Shown here: one piece after another, positions 55,568 through 64,000 of the stretch
How the letters are laid out: every line of letters begins with the position of its first letter
Numbering within the stretch: the stretch's first letter is position 1
Assembly: GCA_037042185.1 (NCBI GenBank)
Contig: JAXQJY010000019.1
Coordinates: forward strand, 1-64,000
Source: Sordariomycetes sp. S80-01Y
Taxonomy: Eukaryota; Ascomycota; Sordariomycetes
Direction of reading: 5' to 3'
Length of the DNA stretch: 64,000 nt
The notes under the pieces: model-generated
Databases searched by the model: none
What the model was told of the DNA's origin: nothing
Seen by the model: the letters and a program-made list of their open reading frames with translations, nothing else
Translations under genes and position numbers: made by a program

Positions 55568-58037
55568 ATGGAGGGCTTCCAGGTCCCTCAGCCCACGACT
55601 ATGGACGGCGAAGATCATCGTATGGATGATGCGCCAAAGGCATCGGGCGATGTGGCCGAGAACAGCGGCATCATCAACGGTGAAGACATGGCGTCCGACA
55701 CGACGTATGACTCCGACGGATCGTCCGTGGACAAGGACTTCCCAAATCTGCAAATGGTCCATCGACGTGGCCTACTACCTACAGGTTGCTGCTACGATAG
55801 TAGGATGAAGATGCATCTCAACGCCGATTTCAACCCCCACACGCACCACCCCGAAGATCCACGACGGGTGCACGAGATCTTCAAGGCCTTCAAGGACACA
55901 GGTCTTGTCTATACAGGCCCGGTGGAGAAGATGGCAAAGGCCGTCAGCCAGAGTCCCACAAAGTACATGTGGAGGATACCAGCGCGTCCGGCTACCAACG
56001 AGGAGATCCTGCTCGCTCACTCGCGGAGCCACCTCGAGTGGGTGGAGGAGATTGACAACATGTCCACGACGCAGCTCAGGCAGCTCACCAAGGACTTCGA
56101 CAACAGCCGGAAATCGCTTTACATTGGCGCGTTGTCGCACACGGTGGCGAGGTTGTCCTGTGGAGGAGCAATAGATACTTGCAAGGCTGTCGTGACGGAG
56201 CAGGTCAAGAATGCCTTTGCTGTCATCCGGCCCCCGGGCCATCACGCCGAGCACGATTACCCGATGGGCTTTTGTTTCTTCAACAACGTTCCAGTCGCTG
56301 TAAAGGTCTGTCAGAAAGACTATCCGGAGCGGTGTCGAAAGGTTCTCATTCTGGACTGGGACGTCCATCATGGGAACGGCATTCAGAACATCTTCTACGA
56401 TGACCCCAATGTCTTATACATCTCCCTGCACGTCTACCAAGACGGCATGTTCTACCCTGGTCAACCGGAAGGCGACGAGCCGGATGGCGGTATCGCAAAC
56501 GTCGGCAAGGGTGCAGGTGCCGGGAAGAACGTCAACATCGGCTGGCATGCGCAGGGGATGGGCGATGGGGAGTACTTGGCTGCGTTCCAAAAGATTGTCA
56601 TGCCCATTGCCCAGGAGTTTGACCCCGACCTGGTGGTCATCTCGGCGGGCTTCGACGCAGCACATGGCGATCAACTCGGCGGCTGCCATGTCACGCCGGA
56701 GTGCTATGCTCACATGACACATATGCTCATGTCTCTGGCGAACGGCAAGGTAGCTGTTGCCCTGGAAGGCGGCTACGATCTACTGGCCATCTCCGCGTCC
56801 GCGGTTGCAGTCGCAAAGACCCTAATGGGCGAGCCGCCGCCCAAGATGACGATTCCCCCGCTCAACCAGGAGGCAGGACGGATGCTTAACAAGGTCACCG
56901 CCCACCATGCCCCCTACTGGGATTGCATGCGAGGAACCGTCATGGACTGGGCCGCGGTGCAGAGATTGGGAGGGGTCTCGCTGGTCGATTACATGCGCAC
57001 AGCTCAACGGTCTATTCTCCAGGCGAAGCATAGGATGGTTCCACTGTATATTCCGAGGGAGCGGGTGCGCAAGATCTACGAAAACCAGGTCTTGGTCACG
57101 CCCGATATTCAGCACAACAGCAAGATCGTGGTTGTCCTGCACGACTCGTAAGTCTACCGCATGGGAGTTGTCGAAGCTCTTCACTGACCTGGCAGACCTG
57201 AGCTACGAGTTGAGACAGACCACACTCAAGATAATAACAACGACAACGTGGAGCCTCAATCCTCCTGGGTGGTAAGCGACACGCGTTCTCTTGCAGAGAT
57301 CCCCGAAGGCCTCGCTAACAAGCACCAGGTCGACGGAGTCTCGAACTACATTGACTGGGCCGTCGGAGAAGGTTTCGGCGTCATGGACATCAACGTCCCA
57401 GGCTACGCTCGACAACCTGATGGGGTAAGTCTAAGAGCGCATCACTGGGGAACCTGCTAACTTGTGCAGCCCTATGCTGGTTCTAGGTGGGACCCGGCCA
57501 AGCTGGCCAAGGCGGATCTTCGGGAACAGATGTTGGCCCTGATGCCTTTCCTCTGGGACAACTATCTCGAGCTGTCCGCAGCGGATGACATTTTCCTCAT
57601 CGGAGTAGGCAAAGCCTACGCTGGGATCAAGGAACTCCTACTAGCGCGATGTAAGTACCCTTAGGTCTTCTCTCAAAGTCCACGCCATGCTCACATGCTT
57701 TTCCATAGCGGGATGCAAGGACCGGATTTCAGGCATTGTCAGCTTCGTCACCGGCGAGATCCATAGTGTGAAATCGGAAGCCGATGACGGGCTGACGGGG
57801 TGGTACCGGGCGAACGCCCGTCTCTACGTGACCAATCAGCACGCTTGCTGGCTGCAGGAAGACCTCAAGCGCAAGATCGTGAAGAAGCGCTTCGGAGATG
57901 CGAGGAGGAGTCCTGAGACGGGGTTGAACGAGATGATGGCGACGCATGCGGAGGAGGCTCAGGCGTGGATCCTGTCCAGGGTTGAGGTTGACGAGGACGA
58001 TACGGAGGGAGAGGGCGGGCAACAGGGTGCTTCATGA
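55568..58037 (+). CDS. hda1: Class II histone deacetylase Hda1/Clr3 with Arb2 domain
   Basis: Five exons: 55568-57147, 57196-57271, 57329-57424, 57470-57650 and 57709-58037; 753 residues. The deacetylase domain (about 90-420) has RPPGHHAEHD (about 221), DWDVHHGNG (about 262, zinc and general-base residues) and SAGFDAAHGDQLGG (about 358), with NNVPVAVK and ALEGGYDL also present. The C-terminal part (about 540-740, with IDWAVGEGFGVMDINVP and FVTGEIHS) is the Arb2-like domain found in fungal Hda1. It removes acetyl groups from histone H3 in gene silencing. The frame opens 3 bp earlier without an ATG. Housekeeping neighbours suggest it is the core gene, not a cluster resistance copy. Confidence 0.93.
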
Positions 58038-58428
58038 GCTGTAGTCTGGGAATAAGTGAAACTAACGTCCATAGCCATCTCTGACGTTAACAAGGAGATT
58101 GCTACAGCCTTGTCTGCGACCAGGAGCGTTTTGATATGCTGGACCTTTTCTCACTATAAATGGAACGTGGGATGCCAGAACTAATACGTTGCTACAATGG
58201 GGCCCACCAGTGTGAGACTGTCTGTTTGTTTCTGTCCAGCGAGATGAGTAGGGACGTAGAACCCACTTATCGATAACCCGCAAGATTTCTCGACAACGAC
58301 TCAACCTCAGGGATCTGCCGACTCTGCTCCTCTTTGCCTCCCAACACCAGCATTACCACTGCCCAACCCCCGACCACAATATCCTGTCGTCACACAAGAG
58401 CCATTGGGGCTCGCGAAGCGACGCGAAT
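58038..58428. other. Intergenic region between hda1 and RS-rich gene
   Basis: About 390 bp; holds the hda1 3' flank and the promoter of the next gene. Nothing else seen. Confidence 0.45.
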
Positions 58429-60219
58429 ATGGACCGCGACCGTGGCAGAAGGTCATTACCCCCTCGCCCAACCTCACACCTCCAGGCCCAGCTGCTAACA
58501 CCTTGCAGGTTCGACGACGGCGAGGTTGTCCGATATGGTGCGGGCGAATCCTGGCGTCCGACCCCCAGAGGCGGCGACTCCAACCGTGACCGCGACCGCG
58601 AACGTGACCGCTCCCCGCCACGAAGAGCGCGCTCTCCCCCTCCACGCGACCGCGACCGCGACCGTGAGCGTGAGCGCTCGAGACCTCCACGGAGTCCGCG
58701 ACCGAGGAGTCCACCCATGGCGAGTGATAGCTACGTTCCCGGCGCGCGCTACGCTCCGAGGCGTCGCTCCAACAGTCGAGGAGGCCCACCCCCGGGACTA
58801 GGCCCAGGTGATCGTTACAGGAGAGATCTCAGAGACCGCTCGAGGGACAGCCCTAGAAGGAGGCCTGAACGGAGTCGCAGCCCCCCGCCGCCGCCCGTCA
58901 GTGCGCGAAGGTCGCCCATGCGTCGCAGCCCGAGCAGGAGGCCCACACCCAGAAGATTCTCGCCCGTTGGTCGAGGCGATCGATTCGAGAGGCCCCGTTC
59001 GCCACCACCGAGGAGGGACTGGGGCGACAGGGACAGAGACCGCGATATGGACCGTCGAGACAAAGACGATGGTCCGATCCGAGACCGTGATTGGAGGGAT
59101 AGGGACAGGTCGCGCGATCGGGAATTCGACCGTCGAGACGATAGGCGTGATGACAGGTGAGCTAAACCATCCGCCTCTAGCGACTGAACAGATGCTAACC
59201 ATTGTAGGAGACGCTCACGATCGCCCATGAACCGAGACCGACGCGACCGCTCACCTGCGGAGCGAACACCGCCCATCCGCGACGCATCCTGGAGAGCTAG
59301 CCGCTCGCCTAGCCGTCGAGGAGATCGTTTTCGCAACTTCAGGCGTTCGCCTCCCCGGGACTCACACGTCTCCTCGGCAATAAACTCGGAGCCTGCCCCG
59401 AACCGCGCCTCCCCACGTCCAAGCTCCCTGCGAGACCGCTCGCCGCTTCCCTCGCGCGGACAGTCGCCTGCTGGAATGTCACGGCCGGGAATCTCGAGGG
59501 AGCAGTCTCGGTCGAACTTGAGCGACCACCCGAAATCACCACCTCGGGGTCCTGCTGCTCTCCGCAACCCCCCGACCGGACCAGCTGCCGGCCGCAGAGA
59601 ATTCTCAAACTCGTCTCAACCGCCCACCCCTGGAGGACGCGAAGTTACGAGTCCTACTATACCACCTGCTGGGCCTAGGGGTTACGTCCCTCCATCCCGC
59701 GGTAGCTACTCTGCTCGCGGGGGACGTGGTGGTTGGAACCCGCCATCGCGACACTCCGGTCCTTCACCTGGTCCCTCAGGCCCGACAGGGCCATCTTCCA
59801 TCCCGACCGGTCCCCGCGCCTCCTCCAACGCACCCGCGTCATCAACACCGACCTTCTCCCGTCCCTTCAACCCTCCAACCGGTCCCTCGTCAGGCTCATC
59901 CTCCATCCCCCGCCAATCACTCGCCCAATCCCTCCTCGCCACCATGCCGCCCATCATCCCCGGCGGACGTCTCAGTCCCTCCAGCACACCCCTCGTCCTC
60001 GGCGTGACCAAGGAGCTCGAACCCCACACGCGGAAGCTGAGGGACGAGGAGGAGAAGATCAGGGAGGACCTGTACGCCAAGCAGGACAGGCTCACCAAGA
60101 GCCTGCAGGAGTGGAACAAGCTCGACCGGGAAGCCAAGATCTGGCACTCGAGGAGCGAGCTGACTGAGCAGAACCTGAAGACGATCAGCGGTGACGGCGT
60201 AGGCGGTGCGGCCTTTTAG
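58429..60219 (+). CDS. Arg/Ser-rich nuclear protein (RS domain)
   Basis: Exons 58429-59156 and 59208-60219, with an intron of 51 bp (GTGAGC...GCTAACCATTGTAG); 579 residues if read this way. A second possible intron at 58452-58508 (57 bp, in frame, GTCATT...GCTGCTAACACCTTGCAG) would give 560 residues and a smoother N-terminus (RRFDDGEVVRYG). The first half is dense in RD, RS and SP dipeptides, as in SR-type splicing proteins; the middle is Pro/Gly/Ser-rich and disordered. The last 70 residues form a charged helix (TRKLREEEEKIREDLYAKQ-like) ending in GDGVGGAAF. No RRM is seen. A role in mRNA processing is only suggested by composition. Confidence 0.75.
58452..58508 (+). other. Possible in-frame intron (57 bp)
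   Basis: A strong branch and acceptor (GCTGCTAACACCTTGCAG) with a weak donor (GTCATT). Its length is a multiple of 3 with no stop inside, so retention and removal both leave the frame open. Confidence 0.4.
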
Positions 60220-60827
60220 AGGAAGGAAGGCCGTGGGGTGTGCGAGGAGGGCGAGAAGAGCAAGTACCGCTGGTGATGAAGTATGTGCGTCTGCATGTGT
60301 GTGTGTGATAACGGGGCGGCGGCTTACTTGTCTTCTGCTAATGGTCGCTTTGGACAGAGCATGGCGTTCAGGATTGGGTTGTAACATTAGTGCCTGTTTG
60401 GTATATCTGACATAGAGTATTGTACCGACGGTGAATCATGTCCCTATTTCTCACATCACTTTTACCCCTGTCTTCAAATGGTGTCGGAAGGGAGTGTCAC
60501 GGTCAATTGAGCAGTCCGTCACTTGCGAGCGAAATCTGGTATCCTAGCGTCCCGTGAGCGAAGCACGCTCGCCACGGACTCTCCAGCTTTAACCGCAAGA
60601 TGGGAACACGTCCAGAGATTTCAAGGACTTCACTCTTAGATTGGACTCGGAACACGGTTATGATCGGAGTTCGCCCGCGGCGCACACTTGGTAAAAGAAA
60701 GGTCTGTCCTTTTGCTGACCCATGTGCCCCAGATATTATTTCGATACCTATCCGTCCTTTTCGTGGCAAAGCTCATCTCAACGTACAATTCATAATACAC
60801 ATTCGAAGCCGCATCGCATCATGGCCG
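60220..60827. other. Convergent intergenic region
   Basis: About 600 bp between the convergent RS-rich and F-box/LRR genes. Short TG run near 60292-60308. No gene seen. Confidence 0.45.
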
Positions 60828-63122
60828 CTACCAGGCATAGGTGTCCTCGTCAACGTCGTTGTCTCCATCCCACTCATCCCCGCTGCTCTCCGGCAGGTCG
60901 TCCGCGTCCTCGAAATCCTCCATGCCGTACTGCAGCTCCCTGACCTTCTGGTTGTCAAACATGACGTCGACGGTCTGGCAAAGCCCCTGAAAGGGCAGTG
61001 GCTGGTTCTTGGCATAGGGCTTCTTCTCGCCCTGCGGGTTTTCTCCTCCTTCTGAAGGTTCCTCGTCGGACGAAATCTCATCCGCGTCCGTGTCAGGGTC
61101 GATGTATACTCCTTTGGTGCGAGCGCTGCGAAGGCGGGAGGAGTGGCGATCTGAGTCCGAGACGTGGGAAGCTATGCGTCCGCTGCGACGTGTCGGCTCT
61201 TCTTCTTCCCTCTTCCGCTTCTTCTTTGGTGACGCGTCAGAGGTGACGGGAGGGCTGGTAGCCTCCTCTCCTCGCAGACTGACGTGCACTTTGGGCGGGA
61301 CCCACGGCCGCAGGAAGACCGCGTCAAACTTCTCCCGCCAGCCCTTCCTCATCTCTGCCCTTCGCTGCCAGGGCACGTCGAGCATTGTCTTGATCGTCAG
61401 GTGTCGTAAATTGGGCAGGTGTGGTGCGCTGTCGATGAGGGATTGCAGGAACATCTCCGCGGCTTCGATTGACCATTGCCTAATGTGGTCGATCTCGATG
61501 ATGCGGAGAGACGAGGGCCAAAGAGGCAGCTGGCCTGGCAGGAGGGCTTGGTCGTACAAGGGATCTGAGTCATTGATGCTGTCGTGCAGGCGGTAGTAGG
61601 ACATGTTCATACACAGTTCCTCGAGATTCGGGCAGCTTGTGGCGAGGTCCGTCAAGAAGGCAAGGTCGAGGCTCTGGTTGTGGTTGAGTGTGAGAAATCG
61701 TAGCTGGCCGCCGTGTGTGCTTAAGAACTTGGCGAAATGGTCCGAAGTCACCTCCCAGCAGTTGATGAGCTGCAGACAAACCAGATCTCGTGGTAGTCGG
61801 CTCAGCAGGCGATCACTCACGATTGTTGAGGACTCAAAGACGAGATGCTTCAGTTGAGTGAGCTTCTGGATGGAGGATGCTACCGTATCGATGACCCTGT
61901 CGTCTTCTGCGAATATCTCGTGGGCTGCTGCCTCATCTGCCGGGATGTTCTTCTTCAGCGAGGGAATTTGTATATTGGTGAAGCTGATCCGGGTTAGTTG
62001 CGCGAACAGCGAGGACTCGTGCAGCGCGGGGAGTTTATCAAGCGTCATCCATGAGCTTTCCGAGTCGAAAAACCGCCCGCTCCATTCCCAACTTTTGAGC
62101 ACAACTGGGTGAAGGTCGGCCTGGTGCAACGTGGGTGGGTTCAATGCACTGGCAAATATCCTCTTGGCATGCTCGTTCCCGGAAGGGTCTTCGGCCGTAT
62201 CTCCAAGTACTTCACGAGACACTATCGACGGCTGGGCCATAAAGGTGAAGCCAGCCGGGAGGTACGTCCATCGAGTGGCTTTGTCGAGGTCGCGATATGG
62301 CGGCTGGTCGAAGCGAGAGAAAGCTATTAACTCTTTCAATCTTGGCAGCCGCACAGCTAAGAGAGCCATCGCCGTTGCGGAGAAGAAGTCGACATTGATG
62401 TAGAGAGATTCAACCTTCAGCCGATAGTTGATCATTGTGTTATCTGTGCTTGGACGCTCCAGACATGCTAATAGCTTCTTGGCCTTGGTCGCCGATGAAG
62501 GTGTTGGGCTGCGGTATAGCGCAGTCACTGCTGGCTCTAGGAAAGCCCTGCACGTGGTGGCAGCATGTACCAGCCAAGTATTGTCGATGGAACCGCCAGC
62601 TACCGCGGCATAGTGGAAGATGTCTACCCAGGCCGAATATGGAATCTCTGGACTCAGCCATTCTGGAATTACCCCAGAGCTTCTCAACAGGATGTCGGCC
62701 TTGTCCGTCGTCTTCGTCTTTTTGGACGGTGTTGAGCGAGTCGCAGCGCGGCCTCGCTTGGTCCCTTTGGGCGTCGTCTTGGAGTCTCGTCCTCGCCCCC
62801 CCTTGCTAGGCGTTATTCGCGCGTTAGAAGATTGTCCTGACCTCCTGGGCCGACCCGTTCCTCTTTTTGCAGTTCGCCTCACACGGGGCGCATCGATGAC
62901 TAAATCTCCCATTGACCGATCCACTCCTACATCGAACTCGTCTTCCGAGTCAGACTCGGATTCGACGGAGACATCCGATCTGTCATCCTCGCTTGCGCCG
63001 GAGTCGCTGGACTCAACAAGTGGCTGATCAGGTCTCGAGCGTCGAGCGAGGGTTGTCCTAGACCGGGGCTGGAGGGCCGTGGGCTCGGCTGGGGCAGCCC
63101 TGCTAGCGCGCGTGCGCGCCAT
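60828..63122 (-). CDS. F-box/LRR-like nuclear protein
   Basis: Single exon, 764 residues from the ATG at 63122; the frame extends to 63161 without an ATG. The N-terminus is basic and Ser/Thr-rich with acidic stretches (about 40-75) and KR-rich patches that could be nuclear signals. A degenerate F-box-like segment lies at about 155-205 (IPYSAWVDIFHYAA, then CRAFLEPAVTALYRSP). Leucine-rich repeats run from about 240 to 580 (for example LPRDLVCLQLINCWEVT, CPNLEELCMNMS). The C-terminus has KKKRKREEEEP and an acidic tail ending in DVDEDTYAW. Likely a Skp1-linked substrate receptor with a nuclear location; the target is unknown. Confidence 0.75.
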   Translation of the reverse strand: MARTRASRAAPAEPTALQPRSRTTLARRSRPDQPLVESSDSGASEDDRSDVSVESESDSEDEFDVGVDRSMGDLVIDAPRVRRTAKRGTGRPRRSGQSSNARITPSKGGRGRDSKTTPKGTKRGRAATRSTPSKKTKTTDKADILLRSSGVIPEWLSPEIPYSAWVDIFHYAAVAGGSIDNTWLVHAATTCRAFLEPAVTALYRSPTPSSATKAKKLLACLERPSTDNTMINYRLKVESLYINVDFFSATAMALLAVRLPRLKELIAFSRFDQPPYRDLDKATRWTYLPAGFTFMAQPSIVSREVLGDTAEDPSGNEHAKRIFASALNPPTLHQADLHPVVLKSWEWSGRFFDSESSWMTLDKLPALHESSLFAQLTRISFTNIQIPSLKKNIPADEAAAHEIFAEDDRVIDTVASSIQKLTQLKHLVFESSTIVSDRLLSRLPRDLVCLQLINCWEVTSDHFAKFLSTHGGQLRFLTLNHNQSLDLAFLTDLATSCPNLEELCMNMSYYRLHDSINDSDPLYDQALLPGQLPLWPSSLRIIEIDHIRQWSIEAAEMFLQSLIDSAPHLPNLRHLTIKTMLDVPWQRRAEMRKGWREKFDAVFLRPWVPPKVHVSLRGEEATSPPVTSDASPKKKRKREEEEPTRRSGRIASHVSDSDRHSSRLRSARTKGVYIDPDTDADEISSDEEPSEGGENPQGEKKPYAKNQPLPFQGLCQTVDVMFDNQKVRELQYGMEDFEDADDLPESSGDEWDGDNDVDEDTYAW

Positions 63123-63923
63123 CGTCGCGGCAGGAAAATCCAGGACAACCTGCGGAGGCAATCAGAGATGTTCAGTAGGAAATAATGCGGAAGTGATTGA
63201 ACTAGAAGGCTGCGAAGGCCTGGATAGGGAAAATTCACTGGCGGTGGACGTACTCATCTAGGCGCAAACTCTCTTCTCAAGCAGGCTGTCTCTCAGGCGG
63301 GGCTCACACGAGGGCGGAATCGTCGACTCGGACTTGAGAGGAGGCCTGCAAGCTTGCACCAAACTTCTATCAGTCACAGGTCCCGAATACGGCGGTTCAA
63401 ACTTGAAAGAAGATTATGGGGAATGTTTGGGAGGCAGTGAACATGGATGGTGAGGATGGAATTGCAGGTGAATGACGACGATGAATTTGAAGTTCACGCT
63501 GCCGGCAGCTGCGATGCAAGGCTGACAAAGCTGCACCTGCCGCCGACCAATGAAACGTGGCGAGGTCAACGGCGACTCCTGAGCTCGACCCACAGTTCCC
63601 AGGCGACTGGTAGCTGCGTTCTCAGTAGTACTACTAAGTACTAGTGGGTGGTTAGGCAACTACCCGGTATCGAATTCACGTTGAGGCGATTTCCACCCCC
63701 ATGCGCTATGAACTATTTCTTTTATTCACAGGCGTGCCATGGTTAGATGGAGAGGAACAAATGAGGAACATGAAGCAGCGGTCACGGAAATCACCGCACC
63801 ACCTACATCCCACCGTGATATCTGCCTGTGTCCATACGATAATTGGAAGTCAAGATAAAGAATATACAGCCCCAAGAAACCCCAACGCCTAGCGGATGCT
63901 CTGAAGCTACAACATACAATCCC
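63123..63923. other. Intergenic region upstream of F-box/LRR gene
   Basis: About 800 bp. CCTCCGCAG at about 63149-63157 on the minus strand looks like an acceptor, suggesting an intron in the 5' leader of the F-box/LRR gene. No gene recognised. Confidence 0.4.
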
Positions 63924-64000
63924 TTAGAACCTGTACCGGTCTGCCCTCTTCTTCTCGTTTCTCTCCTTCTCCGTCTTCTGCCTCTTCCGACTCTCTTGCG
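63924..64000 (-). CDS. C-terminal end of a gene running off the window
   Basis: One minus-strand frame is open from the window edge to a TAA at 63924-63926 and reads as a highly charged Lys/Glu/Arg helix ending in EKKRADRYRF. The composition and end look like a real C-terminus of a basic coiled-coil protein. Only about 25 codons are visible, so no family can be given. Confidence 0.45.
   Translation of the reverse strand, partial: QESRKRQKTEKERNEKKRADRYRF

Noticed and set aside
55568-58037. Hda1 as a self-resistance gene for an HDAC-inhibiting cyclic peptide
   Set aside because: It sits among core genes 15 kb beyond the cluster border, has the standard Hda1 plus Arb2 architecture and intact motifs, and the predicted six-module product does not match known tetrapeptide HDAC inhibitors.

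Overview
The window comes from a filamentous ascomycete (Pezizomycotina, probably a Sordariomycete). Signs of this are short GT-AG introns of about 43-90 bp with CTAAC/CTGAC-like branch sites, a giant fungal nonribosomal peptide synthetase (NRPS), an AT-rich repeat block that looks heavily RIP-mutated, and typical fungal housekeeping genes (Ies2, Pex14/17, Rab11/Ypt31, Brx1, Hda1). I could not name the species.

Layout. Bases 1-4645 are a decayed, AT-rich nest of LTR-retrotransposon fossils: an LTR-flanked copy lies against a second copy of the same family in the opposite orientation. A short F-box-like fragment (4624-4821) sits on its edge. Bases 4914-26671 (perhaps to about 27,030) on the minus strand carry a six-module NRPS ending in a fungal-type terminal condensation (CT) domain. 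Bases 27139-27447 hold an 80-bp minisatellite of about four copies, upstream of the NRPS and of the divergent P5C-reductase-like gene (27938-28936). Next come an EasF/EgtD-family methyltransferase (29328-30491, minus), an indoleamine 2,3-dioxygenase (31256-32635, plus), a secreted S33 prolyl aminopeptidase (33956-35431, plus), a UDP-glycosyltransferase (36026-37726, minus) and an unrecognised Pro/Gln-rich protein (38861-39583, minus). From about 40.85 kb the genes are conserved core genes: Ies2, Pex14/17, a large chromodomain protein, Rab11, Brx1, an F-box protein, Hda1, an RS-rich protein, an F-box/LRR-like protein, and the tail of one more gene at the right edge.

How the genes may work together (inference). 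The first adenylation domain has Gly where alpha-amino-acid-activating domains have Asp, and its other pocket residues resemble fungal anthranilate-activating domains. A tryptophan-cleaving dioxygenase in the cluster would feed kynurenine and then anthranilate. The P5C-reductase-like enzyme would supply proline or pipecolate. Six modules with one epimerase and a CT domain suggest a cyclic hexapeptide with one D-residue, possibly containing anthranilate and a cyclic imino acid. The methyltransferase, glycosyltransferase and peptidase are candidate precursor-tailoring, product-modifying or self-protection functions. The NRPS reading frame is discontinuous once within its first adenylation domain, so whether the locus is functional, decayed or mis-assembled is open.
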